Below the pieces are notes generated by a model. That model searched no databases, was not told the DNA's origin, and worked only from the letters and a program-made list of their open reading frames with translations. Below are positions 32,072-44,394 of a stretch of DNA of 64,000 bases, one piece after another (position 1 is the first letter of the stretch; each line of letters starts with the position of its first letter). This DNA is from Orbilia blumenaviensis (Eukaryota; Ascomycota; Orbiliomycetes; Orbiliales; Orbiliaceae), in the NCBI GenBank assembly GCA_036872755.1, contig JAVHNS010000009.1:1302001-1366000 (forward strand), written 5' to 3'. A program made the position numbers and the translations under genes.

Positions 32072-35000
32072 TCATGAAGTATCTTCATCACTTGAGTCGG
32101 GGGCGAAGCGGCTGGAACTGAAATATTTAGATGGATGTATCAGTTCGTCAGGGTCAGGACTATCAGAGCCTGAGCGGGGCCGAGGTCCCTCGCCCTTCCA
32201 AACAAATTCTTTCTCCCCAAAATTCGAATAAATCTCGGTATCAGGCCTAATTAACATAGGCCATAGCCGCAACTTTACGTTTCCAAATGCTACGCCTAGA
32301 TGTTTTCCGTTGCGCGTCCAAAAGATCTCGTGCATCTCTTGGTCATATCCACATCCAATTGTGTCGCCGGCCTTAAGACACCGAACCCGCCAGCCCTTTA
32401 GCTTTGCATCTACTGAGCCCGTTAAGGGTCCAGAGACGATAATCTCCCTCCGAAAATTATTAAAGCTAAAGGCTAACTCCATGTGGTTGGAGTAACTAGT
32501 AAAGCGATAGGGGATACGGCTGGTGGTGTATCCCATATCAAAATTCAAACCTACAAAACCACACCTATAAACAATATGTCTTTATTAGCAAATGTGCCTT
32601 GGAGGATATAGCTGAATTACGGCGCATGGCTACAACACCAGGATCTTACCCTTTTGGAATAGTAACTTCGTAGTAAAAAAGACGAGTGTATGGTGGGACT
32701 GGGTATTTCGTTATCAGAGCATCAGCTATCTCACCATATAGATCATCTGATTCAGTAGTATATTGTCAGCGCCTAAAATTTCCGCCCTATCATGATCAAA
32801 GTTGTGAATTCAGTAGAAGATCAGGAATTGAGGTCACCTACGTCTAGATTTGGATTCTCGATTTATCTTAACATGCAAACCATCCTCGGTTGTATAGCGA
32901 GGGGAAAGATATCCAGTGTCCCATTTTTTAATCTGTGTCCCCCCTTTCCCCCATTCCAGTTTTCTGGCCTCGTAGTCTATGTAGCTGTGATTTTCCAATA
33001 CTACAATTTTTTGACCATATGCGTAGGCCCAGTCGAACATATCCCACCCTTCCTCATCCCGCTCCAAAGGATCTCCCCCAAGACTCACAACTTCTGCGAT
33101 TAATTTTTCCCTATTGGTCGTTGCTAGTGCATGAAGTAGCCAATAGGCGTATGGTCGGGTTGTTATCAGAGCCTCGCATCCAGGTCCTGCGGCCTTCGAC
33201 TTCGTAGGCCCCATAATATACACCGGGTTCCGAAAAATATAGGTAGTGAGGGACCTGTCCAGCCATAGTTCAGCTCCCCCGGCGCTTTCATGCGAATCCT
33301 TCCTATATGAATAATAAACCTCCACGAAATAAGCAGACACGTCCGGGTTCTGTAGAGCAGCCAACTGGAATGGCGTATAAAAGGATCTATCTTTCTGTTC
33401 AAGAAGCTCTAAAACAAGGTCTTTATTCAGGTTTTTGATAACGAATTTTGCTATTTCGAGGCCCCCGACACGCTTCTTTGCTGCCCAATGCAATAATGTC
33501 TCTCTTTCTCTATAACCTGTTTTTATAAGATATGAATAATCACCCGGCCCTGTTTCGGATTTATGCATTTGCAGTAAAACATCCGCAATCTGAAATTGAC
33601 AGGTAACAATCGTGTCCATCAGCGGAGTATCTCCAGTCCTTTTTGCCCGGGTGTTAATATCGGCTCCGTGCTTCTTGAGTAGTTTCATCATGGATATCAC
33701 TTTCTCCGGCGGCTGACGGGGTGCACCCGGTCGGACCCTGCCTGTAACAGCCAATGCAAATGCGTTGTAGCCATATATATTCTGATCGTTAATATTAGCT
33801 CCATATTCTAGAAGAAGTTGGACACCAGCTTCATGGAGCAATCCAGTGGCATATCCCAGAGGAGCCATGCTATCGTTATTCTGGGCGTTGGGGTCGGCAC
33901 CGGCTTCGAGGAGCATCTTTCCAATTTGAATCCGCAAATCGTCGGACTCGAAAGGGTATTGCCAAACCGTGTGGAGAGCAGTGTTACCACCTGGCCCAGG
34001 GCAGTTCAGATCCAGACAGCCGGGTTTCCCAGCGTACTTTTCCAAAATCAGAGAAATTAGCGTTAGGTCGCTTGATTTCAAAAGAATCTGTAGGTACATT
34101 ATCCCAGTGTCTCGTAATGAGTGGTTAAAGCAGAAGTTTGGCTCAAGGCCAAACTTCAGCATCAACGTCATGCTTTTGACCAATAGCCTTGTACCTGACG
34201 TGTTGGGGCAGCCTTTCAGTAAATCAAACCATTTTGCGAAAGGACTCCTGCTAGGCATTGTTGATAAATTATCCTTATACGTCTCAGTTGGGACCCTATT
34301 TAAGATTTTCTCGAGGCTCTCAGGCCGAAAGAAAATATCCCCGCAGTGGAGGATCGTGGGACCAAATAAGGAGGGACGTAGTAGGTCCGAGGTGATGTTA
34401 TAGTTAAGCTTTTCATTATCCACGAGAAAGTCCAAGTAAAATGCCCACCCAAATCGTGCCGCAACAATCGCCGGTGTTATTACAGAAGACTTCTGAAGTA
34501 TATGCTCTAGTTTATAGCGTCCCACTAGCAGAAACTCGGTAGACCACCGGGCGAATTGTCTGGGCTGGCTGAATTTATAGAGCAGCTGATGAAGTTTGTT
34601 CCATTTCGGACCCTTGCGATCCTCGATTTTCCAGTATCGACCAACGTTGAAGAAATAGTCATCGAGATGAGACAGTTCTCCGCGGTGGTGGGTGGCGTTT
34701 TCATTGGCCATTTTTGCTCTCTCTTTTATCGCATCATCAAAGAGATAAGGGCGGTGGGGGAGATATGGGTCATCCAAAGAATCAGGATTTTCAAGCCTAT
34801 AGTAGGATGGAAGGTATCTATTCTGGAACTTCGGACTCATCAAAACCTCCACTGAACATATAGATTATCAATATTAGCTGCGAGTTGCACTACTACCATT
34901 GTAACTGCGTTACTACCACCCTATATAGGAATAATTGGACTTACGGGTGTATATTAAGGCATCTAGAAACATATCTTTTAAGCTCTGGAAGTTTTCCGCT

Positions 35001-38000
35001 GTTGAATGGCTCTCAAGAAAAAATTCTATAGCCGATTGGAAGTTAGTTACCGCTATGTAATTCTCTATAGATCAGGGGGTTCAACTGGGTGTTTCATACT
35101 TGGAACAGTAATTTTCATGTCGCCATACTCATCGACCTTGAATATGTCCGCGATTTGCATCAGACGGGAGCGAGACAGATCCGCTTTTTCAGATTCTCTA
35201 TCAATCCAGTCGAAAACGGACTTGTGAACAAAATCAAGTGTCCGCTTCCCACTGGAAAATTTGAAAAACTCTCGTCCTGTTGCTTCTAACTGGCGAATTG
35301 TATATATGGCCTCTGGTTTCCTCATTTCTCGTTCGATTATATCGATGGGAGAAACTATATCGCTTTTTATACTCTGGTTAACATTCAGAGGTGGGCCGTC
35401 GTCGCCATCGTCATCAGAGTCTTCCGAATCAGGGTAGCCTTCAGACTCCAAATATTCTCCTTTGAAATGGTCAATAATTTCGAGTGTATTCATCTCTCTT
35501 GGGGCCAGATACATCCTTTTAAGGGCCAAAATAACCAAGCTCCTCTGCGCTGCCGTAAGGGATTCTAAATGCTTAGAGTAAAGGCTATCCATATGGTCTG
35601 GAAGTCCTTTCACTCGCCGTTTGATGGATAGTGGTGATGGTTGCCGCAAACTTGCGATAACCATGGCACTGTACGTAAACATTCCTTCTGCCTTCTTTTG
35701 GATCGTTTCTACCATGCTTTGAATTTGACTCATCTGTTTGCGGTTTACTCGAGCTGTATGAGTCTCCTCCTTATTGTCGTTTAGTTGGGGTTCAGTAATG
35801 GAATGTTTTCTGTCGTTAGGGCTGTAGCCAAGGAGTTCTGAGAGACAGTCCTGAAGATAAGCTCGCATATCGTCCTCATTTGTGGACTTATTGACAGTCA
35901 ATATTGTGGCATCACCGCGGGTCTCGCAGTGAATACTGTCGGCACCATCTTCATCATTGGGGTCCTCGTGATTTTCAGTTCCTTCCGGCTCTGTCTCGTC
36001 AAAATGCTTTTCTACGCCTAAGCCGGTACGGCTTGATAGTAGAATTTTGAATTCCGCGTCTTTAGATCTTCCTAGATCTATCAAATCTGAGATTAGGTTA
36101 GAACTTTCATAGTCTGTACATTCATCGATACCGTCTATAACAATATAGACCATCTTCCCGATTGCCTTTGCTACTCTCTTGAGCTTTCTTATGTTCAAAC
36201 TAGTGGACAAAGAACTGCTCCGCGATCCAGGACCACTTTTACTAGAAGCAGTTTCATGCTGGCCAGCTTTTTCTTCATCTCCTTCTAGTTTCGTTATATT
36301 TTGGCTATCTAGCCCAGACTGGAAATTCTTATCTTCGTTATCTTGTGATGAAATATCGAGGGCTTTAATGAGAGCCTCCTTTTCTTCCATTGTATTTGCA
36401 TACTTCGATTGAAATAGCTGGGCAAGGAGGCATGATATGGCGGTATCCGCGAGTTGCGTTTCGTCATCCCCTCTTTTGAAGAAAAAGAATATGACGGGGC
36501 AATCCCTATCTTGTGGGGTCGTTAAGGCACTGCCAGATGCTACTCGTGGGCTAAAATAATGCCGTTCAAAGTGAGGCAATCGACTAGTCGAAACGCTCTC
36601 CAGTAGCCTCTCTGTCGCTACTGCGACAGTCACAGACTTTCCGAAACCTGGTTGGCCCTTGATATACAGGAACCTCTGATTCCCATTTGCCCAAGACTTA
36701 TAATGTTCATGGTCAAATAGCCATCGCGATAGATGAGCCGTTCCAAGCCTCCGCTGTACAGGCTCGAGGATACGAGATAATTGATGCAAGTGGACTTCCG
36801 TAGCTTTCAGATTCTTGCGAAGTTTCTCAAACTTCTCGTGGGTTTGTTGTTCGAGTATGCGATAGGTTGTTGCATCGCGGAATTTGACGACCTCTTGAGA
36901 AAGCTCCTTGACATCGGATTTTATGACATGGACATCTGAGTGGATGAATTCGAGCTTGCCGTGTATTTCTGCGTTTTATAAATATATGCTAGATTAGCTT
37001 TGAAAACTCAACTCGTAAACAAGCATGCACGCACCGTCCAAATTGGGGAGGATCAAAGCTCTTAAAGTCTCTTCATTTTCGGACTTCAATCTTTCAGCAA
37101 GTTTAGAGTTTTGTGATCTCATGTCTGGGTCATCCCGAATTCAAGGTTAGCTCGTAGGCTATGAACTCGGCCTCAAAGCCGAATAATAGCTGGCAACCTA
37201 AACTGACCATGTAAGCATCCAATAACATTATCCTCGAATTGAATGCTTGCCATATCTCTGAGATCTTTATATTGGCTGATGATTTCCTCATACTTTTCAT
37301 TTGCGGTCGACTTTATGCTGAAAACGTCCCCAAATCTTCCTAAGCGGGAAACTCTTATTAGTCTCCCTCATTCGCCTTCGAGAATCGTGACAACAGTACT
37401 TAGTTTATTATCATCCCTAAATTTCCGACTGGCGTGCCAGAAAAACTCAAGAATTACTGTAATAAGCTCTTCTATAGCTTCAATCACTCGTTTCGCGAGG
37501 TCACCCGACTCTTCGGTATCCTTTGAGTATTGATGACGGTTTTCGTAAAGCCGACAGTTCAATATTATGGTCACGATGTTTGTCGAGGCCTCTGATATTT
37601 GGCCACAGTTCTCCATATCATTCGTCCCAATCTATAGATTACTGTATTAATACGAAGGGCTTTTATGCAAGCTATAGTAAATATCAATATTGATCGTGAT
37701 ACTAACCCCAACGAATAAACTAATAATTCCCCACGCAATGCTCACCGTCTCAGGTGCGCAAGTTAAAACCGCATCTCCGGTGTCTTTCAGCAAACTCAAA
37801 ACCCCCAACAATTTCCCAATTTTCCCTTCATAGCGTTTATCGGCCTTAGCCTTCAGCTTTTCGCACTCTGCAATCGCTTTATTGACGTTGACATTGTTTC
37901 GAAGGAAATCGTTTATATGATCGGGGCTCGGTGGATGTTTAGTTTTGTTAACACGTTCGCGGAAACGGACTTTTGCGGCTAGCCAACAGCGAGAATCCTG

Positions 38001-38105
38001 ATCTTCGGTAGTTACTCGAGTGGTGAAGCTGCGCACCAGCGGGTTTGGCTGTTTCCCAAAGAAAGGATCATCGGAAGGTATCGTTGGGGTCGTCGCCTTC
38101 TTCAT
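32072..38105 (-). CDS. NLR-type protein: NACHT, ankyrin repeats, SPRY
   Basis: STAND P-loop ATPase of the fungal NLR class, probably in non-self recognition or regulated cell death (family knowledge). Exons on the minus strand: 38105-37707, from 37631 (end uncertain near 37400), about 37340-37208, 37124-37035, 36969-35100, 35025-34945, 34851-32842, 32746-32650, 32564-32072; roughly 1,800 residues. Order: N-terminal domain like fungal NACHT_N (WLAAKVRFRERVNKT...APETVSIAWGI); helical linker; NACHT with Walker A GQPGFGKS (about residue 387) and Walker B VYIVIDGIDEC (about 556); winged-helix part with FVHKSVFDWI; ankyrin repeats (about 1150-1450: GNTALHTVWQ, LLEAGADPNAQN, LLLEYGANINDQN, LLKKHGADINTR); C-terminal SPRY (FYYEVTIPKG, GDTIGCGYD, IFWTRNGKHLGVAF). 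Without splicing, the NACHT part and the ankyrin part look like separate genes. The second-to-third exon join is unresolved. Confidence 0.75.
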
Positions 38106-39586
38106 GTTGTTGGAATTTGGATATCTGGGTTACACAGAAGACAAGGATCTAAAAGGCTAAAAGTTATCGGAACGGGACCCTGTGGCAGGAGGTCACACTG
38201 TGCACCTCTGACCTCAGCATATAAAAGACTAGATGGCGTTCTTTCGGGTATGAATGGCAGACTGTCTTTTGTATTTGTATTGCACGAGTCGACTAGTTTT
38301 CAATACCCCGCAAGGCCGCAAACCGGTCTAGCTTATTATACCTCGATGATCCTGCGAGGTTTTCGAGCATTGGATCTATGGAGTGGGGAGAGATGCAGCT
38401 GTGCGGCGAAGCTATCTTTGTATATATATAGCTGCAGGCGCCTAGTCCAAATACCTTGCATGGCCCTTTTATTAGCATCAGGAGTTCGATAGGCCGTATG
38501 CAGACATATACATTTTCTCGGGCGCGAAAGTCCCTGAAGTTATTAACGAGCTTCAAATCTTTCGGTTTTCGTTGGATGGAAACTTTTTCCTCTGTATTTT
38601 TAACATCTCCATCTTTTGAGTTTGCTCTGTTGTCTCTTTTCTTTCATGTCGGCTGCCATGAACTAGCGAACTAGCTTCCCTCCGCGTTTAACTTTAGTGA
38701 GCTGCTAACCTGATAGACTGCATGCTACCTGCCCTTGTCAGATATGGATTCACGGGATACATGGAGACTGCTAATATCTTGAGAATAAAAGAAAAAATAA
38801 AACGACGATTTAAGATATTGAATGTGACCATCCTGTTCGTTTGGGTATTTGCGTTCGAAGCTTTCGTTCCCGCGTTCTGGGTTAGGGCGCCCAACCGAGC
38901 CTGGGCGACCGCCAGTATGCAGTACAGGCTACACTACTATGGGTTTCAGACCTCCTTGGTAATAATCCAATCAGGGAGGAGTCTGTGGTTTAAACAGTAA
39001 AAACGCACCGAGTTACTTGATGCAAAATGCGGTCTTTTATTATGGAGGGTTTCGAAATTGTGGATTAGCTACGACCCCAACTTGGCTGCCGTGTTATCTA
39101 GCTAAGCGCTGAGTTACAACGAGTCAAGATCAAGAGTCAATTAAATAGTATAGTATTCTTCACAAGTAGATTTTGATTTTGATTTTGATTTTGATTTTTT
39201 TTCCAAAAAAAAAAAAAAAAAAAAATTGCATTGAAAGAGATCGCTTCATGCAGATGCTCGTGTAGATGGTGTGTGATACTATATACTCGTAAAGCCATTA
39301 GAATGCTCCGACGTTACTTAGACCCGGGGCATGCACGACCGGCATGTTCAACAAAAAAGACAACAATAAAAAGAAAAGGTATCCGTCAAAAACTCCGGCT
39401 GTCCAAGAGGTATATACAAAGGTATCCTAAACAATAATATAACAAGAAGGGAATAAAAAAAGGATCGGTTGCGCATATGGCTTGTAGCTCAGATGCGACG
39501 TTGTTTTTTAAACAAAAGCTCAGGTTTTCAAAGATCGAGGCATATCATCATCCGCGCAGGTGTATATTTTTATGCGTCAACGGATA
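38106..39586. other. Intergenic region with hexamer repeat
   Basis: No gene supported. Holds five tandem GATTTT hexamers (39169-39198) followed by a poly-A run (about 39206-39226). The left part is the likely NLR promoter; the right part lies beyond the 3' end of the rhodopsin-like gene. Confidence 0.55.
39169..39198 (+). repeat. GATTTT hexamer microsatellite, five copies
   Basis: Five uninterrupted GATTTT units, followed by TT and a long A tract. Confidence 0.85.
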
Positions 39587-41029
39587 TCAAACTGCAATCT
39601 CCTTTTGGAAATGCATCTCCCTCTTCAGCTGATTAATCTCTTTCAGCTCCATTCTGAGTGCTTGCTCAAGATCGATATCCGCGCTCCCGGTCCCAGCCGG
39701 ATAATCCACATGTTCCAGCTCCATAATACTGTCCATCGGCGCATTTTTTAGAATCGGTGTTTTGCTGTGTTTGGAAAACCGGATCGATGCGGGCGACAGG
39801 CTACCACTAGCGTCGAGGTCTCCTACGTTGATTTGGGTTGATCGATTCGAGTTGCGTCGGAACCAGCGGCCAACCAGGGTGCGGAAATTAGGGACGCAGG
39901 CGATGACTATTGCGACCGTCCATTCAACATGTTGCAGCACCCAAACGGAGCCACCCCATGTCCAGTCTGGAGCGGCTTTGATGAAGACTCTTTCTTCGTA
40001 TACGAGATAGACCCGGATGGCGCCAATGACAGTGACACTATTATCGTTAGCACAACGCTCTCCATGAGGCACACCTATCAATCTATAAACTCGACTTACA
40101 GTAATCCCAAAGAGAAAAGAAAAACCACCATCAACCTATCCTTCAAGCTCGCCATTCGCATTTTATATGCGATGTAAACCGGAATCGGGAACACAAAGAT
40201 ATCGGTCGACATATTGAAGATGGCCTGGTAGATGTTAATCCTGCCAAGCATTTTTCTTGGGATGCATGAAAGGCCGCCGAATGTTTTATCAGCAGCAGTG
40301 TCATCCGGCCTTTGGGGGCATTGGAAAAGTAAGAGCATCTGGACGATGATGCAATTGAGGATTGAGAGAACTATGAAGACCCAGATTGCTTTTCGAAGGT
40401 TGTCGAAAACGCTGCCGATCTTGAGCAGGAGGAGGAGAATGGATATTTTGACGAGGGGCATGATAAGCCCGGAGAGGAAGCTGAAGACAAGGGTAAGCTA
40501 TACGAGAGAAAAGTTAGTGCTTAGTTAAGACGATAACTAGCTTCAGCATGCATGTGGTTGCATACGTGGTGGTATTCCTCATAGTTTATCTCAACTAGAG
40601 CGAGCGGCTTCACCTCCCATAGGTGTATGCCATAATGTAACATTTTTATTACTAGACTTGATGTTAGCTTGTGGTATATGTGATTTTCTAGATAATCCAG
40701 GCCACTTACTCCTCCATGACGGGTATATTATAACAATTAACAATAACTATTGCCAATATATTAGTAAAGGCTGGAGACTGATAGGAACTGATAAGTTTAT
40801 CATTCTAGACATACGCAAGCAAAACCAATTAAATAATCATCTATAAAATAAAGGTTAGCTTTAAATAATTTTATGCATAATGGTTGCTCAAAGACGACTT
40901 ACCCCATCCCAAACCCGCTTTCCTCCGATCAAAAAATCTCATAACAGTAAAGACAAACGCTAACAACGGTCCGCCTAGCACGGCAGCCAGGCATAAATCC
41001 TGTCTAACAGATCCCGTCGCCCAAGGCAT
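39587..41029 (-). CDS. Fungal rhodopsin/PTH11-type seven-helix membrane protein
   Basis: Predicted plasma-membrane protein of the large fungal rhodopsin-domain (PTH11-like) group; ligand unknown. Exons that can be read: 41029-40903 (MPWATG...LGGPLLAFVFTVMRFF), 40840-40815 (a 26-bp exon completing WDDYLIGFAC), an exon ending at 40566 (about 40656-40566; KMLHYGIHLWEVKPL...INYEEYHH), 40497-40100 (LTLVFSFLSGLIMPLVKISILLLL...SCIPRKMLGRINIYQAIFNMSTDIFVFPIP) and 40037-39587 (VTVIGAIRVYLVY...DWTWGGSVWVLQHVEWTVAIVIACVPNFR). Hallmarks are the DD after helix 1, KISILLLLLKI, NxxxDIxxxxxP and a Trp-rich helix 7. The cytoplasmic tail ends in a helical, charged segment. The connection between 40815 and 40656 is not resolved; a further small exon may lie there. 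Confidence 0.78.
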
Positions 41030-43378
41030 CGTGCTGTCGTCAATATTATATATATACTCTTTAGGGTGTATATATATATCTCAAAATGCAAGCTTTGGTC
41101 GAACTCCCCGAAATCGCTCGCCGTCCGGTCGTACTATCGTAGTTCGGATCGCATATATGGATTACACCCAACCACTTGGCGTATAAACTCGCAAGTGTGC
41201 ATGAGTAGTATGAAAAGAAGAGAGAAGGTAGAAAGAGGGGAGAAGAAAAAAAAAGAATTAAAACTCCACGAGACGTTTAGATTGCATGTCGGTGAACCGG
41301 TCCATGGATTCTCATCAAGCGAACAAGCTGGCGAGAGAAAATTTCTTCTTGCCCTTCTAGAAAAAAGAAGGGGAAAAAAAGGGCCGATGTCGACAACGAC
41401 GGGATGGTTGGGAGTTTTAAGACGGCTGCAGGCAAGGTGGTATGTAATGCACTATGGATGTTATGCAAGTGTGTTTAACCTGCTGACCGTCGATATTAAC
41501 CACGGGATTTCGAACGTCCTTGCTTTGCGGGGAACCCTACGGCAGTAGCATTCGTCAGTCTAGTATGTAAGAGAGACACAGAATGAAGGAGAGATATTGA
41601 GTATATTAAGAAGGATTGAATCGCCAGTTCTCCGGTTTCCAGTATGTAATATAATATTACATACGGAGTACTACGTACAACCACGAGGTCTGCCATAATA
41701 GCCCGGCGCTATCATATCAGCACGTACTTGTTACCCACACCATCTCGAGCAGCATGCAGCTGTCAGTTAACAGTTTCGATGCTATCAAACAGACTAAAGC
41801 CCATTTTCGACCAGCGCCACGGCCGGTTACTTCCGCAGACCCCCCTCTGTAGGTCTGCTAATCCCTGCACAGGAGCCAGGGGCCCCACCAACGAGCCAAC
41901 CAGAGGCCGGTTCCTGGACATGGATATGTGACAGATCTCGCAACACCGGCAAAAGAGCTTTGGGTGGAGCCCATTTCATGTTAACGGCTGTATTAAGATG
42001 CTCCTCGTATTTCGTTAGCTGGTGCTCTGTGCAGACTGTGGCCTGCGGAGAATGATGCCGACAGGCCCTCACAATAGCCGGGCGATCCTCAGCTCACTAA
42101 AAATGATAGATAGATAGCTACAAAGATTGGACGGCTGTTATTCTTTCCCCCGTTCCCTTTTTGCCAATGCTTCCTCTTCCTCATCCTAAACTGTGAAGAG
42201 TAAAGAACGTAAACCTGTCGCAATTGCTTGTCCCAAGCTTGGTGTTTTTATTTTATTTTTGCAATATCGAATTTCTCGCTTCTGCTACCACCCTTTTTTT
42301 TTCATTGCATTTCGGATAACACGGACGAGGGCGACGACGTCTAACGAACAAATACGATTTACTGTACTGCCCATTGTTTATCTGTTTCCATTTAATTCTT
42401 TTATTCTTCCATTTCTCCTCTTATATCTTAATACTACTATTGCGCGCGTGGTGGTATTGCAGTCGCATCTTTCACGAGATTTCATCAGGACCACCGTCAG
42501 GCCCGTGCCAATGTCTCGAAACCGTTACGGCCACCATTAACTTGCACGCCGTGTTTCGAAGATACCACAAACCCTCACTCGAGCTCACCACCACCCCCCA
42601 AAAATATTCGAGTGCTTCGAATTTTCCCAAGCCCAATAAAAACCGTGCCCAGACCCCGCCTCCCCAGATCTTGACAAAGATCCCCATATCGAAAAGCTCA
42701 TACAGATCGCATTTACCGAACCACGCGATCTTGATTCGATCTTGTGGTTGTTTTTTGTGTTTCTTTTCGGGCCTGGGCTTCTCTTTCGAAACGGTACTCG
42801 CTTCAGATATTTATCTATAAGAAATCCGACATATAACAACGGCAGCCCGAGATCAGAAACAAGTTTAACGTATAGTTAACAGGCACTTTCTGCTTTTTGT
42901 GGAGCTTTAAACCCCAATTAAAGGACGCCTTTTGTGCCGCGGATCGAGTAACAAAAGAGGGCTTCTGGATGCCGTATGCCGAGAAGAGAGGTGATTACTT
43001 GCATCCAGCTGGCTATATACCGGGTTTACGTATTTGCAATATATCCCAGCTGTTACTTTAGTTTCTCCGCTTTCCGTGGGAGCGCTCAATTTGACCGATT
43101 GGGGTGCATATTTACTTATCAACATAATCGTGGAGCAAAAAGCGGGAAAGGGGATCGAGTCAGTCCTCCAGCCCTTTTTCCCCCTCTTTTCTTTCCCCTT
43201 TACTGTTCTCGAAAGAAAAGAAAAAGCATAGACCACTTATGCCCTTTCAACGGGCAACTTGCATGGTCGATCCCTAAAAAGTCCAGACCAGTCCATTCCA
43301 CGTCCACTACGGGGTCTTACCTAAAGATCTCTCTAAGTTACCCTCAACTCAAAGTACCAATCATCAACCATAGTGACA
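41030..43378. other. Intergenic region with palindrome
   Basis: No gene supported. Contains a perfect palindrome (41642-41664) and TACGGAGTAC/TACGTA words next to it. Open frames at 41066-41548 and 42193-42820 are rich in Phe/Leu from T runs and overlap each other. The stretch from about 43250 is the promoter side of the GH45-like gene. Confidence 0.55.
41642..41664. repeat. Perfect 23-bp palindrome
   Basis: GTATGTAATAT, A, ATATTACATAC: two 11-base arms that are exact inverse complements around one base. Followed at once by CGGAGTACTACGTA. No open frame; may be a remnant repeat end or a protein-binding site. Confidence 0.7.
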
Positions 43379-44394
43379 ATGATTACAATAACGATGATAT
43401 CGACACTATTGTCGTCGTTCATCCTGAGCACCGCATTACTATCTCCAGGAGCATCATCCAGAGTATTCTCAGGCCAATCATTTACATCAATGTACTACGA
43501 CTGCTGCAAACCCGCCTGCGCCTGGCCAACATACGGTAGCTTCGTATCTGGGCTGAAAACATGCGATGCAAACGACCAACCAATTCTCGATGATACCGCT
43601 GGAGGGTACTGTGGTGGTGGACCCGCAAGCTCCTGTATCAACCAGACGCCCTGGGCCGTGAACGACTCATTCTCATTTGGATATGCGAGCATTTTTATCC
43701 GTGGCGCGGATAGCACAGAATGGTGCTGCAGCTGCTATGAGCTCGAGTTTTTGGACAGCGAAATCAAAGGGAAGAAGATGATTGTACAAGGGATAAATGT
43801 GAACTTCAACGAGGATCAGATCAACTGGTTCAGTTTGGCGGTGAGTAGAAAATACAAATACTTAATGCATTTTTTAGCAGTAATGTCAGGACTAATTTGG
43901 TATGCGTATATAGGTCCCGGGCCAGGCGGATTGGCAAAGCCAATGTCAAAGACGATTTGGTGGAACATTTGGAGAATTCTTTGGAAAGAACGCGACTGGG
44001 TTCACAAACTTAACCCAATGCGATACCATACCAGAAGAATTGCAAGCTGCCTGCAGATGGAGATATACCTGGTACCAAGATGTCAAGGGCCCAAAGTAAG
44101 TAGACATATCTGGATAACCCCCTTCTTTTTCCCTCGAATACGCGAGGCCCTTTTAATATAATATATATTAACGGACCTTAAAAAAACTATAGCGCCACAT
44201 TTAAGCGTGTTGAGTGCCCGGCCGAGATAGTTCAGGTCTCTGGATGTCTACGGACTGATGACAAAACCTTCAATTCGAGCTCGTCGAGCGCTATCCCTGC
44301 GGTATCGATATTATCGCCAACATCGCCATTCGCTACAATCATCGCCGTAGCAGCAGTACTGCTTGGGTTCCCTCATCTTCTTGATTTATTTTAG
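43379..44394 (+). CDS. GH45-like secreted protein, GPI-anchored, catalytic acid replaced
   Basis: Related to fungal GH45 endoglucanases. Exons 43379-43840, 43914-44095, 44193-44394; introns GTGAGT...ATATAG and GTAAGT...CTATAG; 281 residues. Signal peptide (MISTLLSSFILSTALLSPGASS), then the GH45 signature YYDCCKPACAW with Asp41 (the catalytic base position), CDANDQPI, CINQTPWAVNDSFSFGYA, WCCSCYELEF and GKKMIVQG. The usual NHFDL motif, whose Asp is the catalytic acid, reads NWFSL, with Ser152. The flexible loop also differs and the GGGVGIFDGC segment is replaced by GQADWQSQC. The C-terminal CRWRYTWY...FKRVECPAEIVQVSGC is kept. The protein ends with a Ser-rich linker and a hydrophobic tail (FATIIAVAAVLLGF), typical of GPI attachment. 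Probably wall- or membrane-bound and possibly non-hydrolytic. Confidence 0.88.

Noticed and set aside
32834..34840. Ankyrin protein as an independent gene starting at ATG 34840
   Set aside because: Upstream exons join in phase with good splice signals, and the preceding NACHT frame otherwise lacks its usual C-terminal partner.
42193..42820. Two overlapping plus-strand frames with Phe/Leu runs
   Set aside because: Hydrophobicity comes from T-rich sequence; frames overlap and have no conserved pattern or topology.
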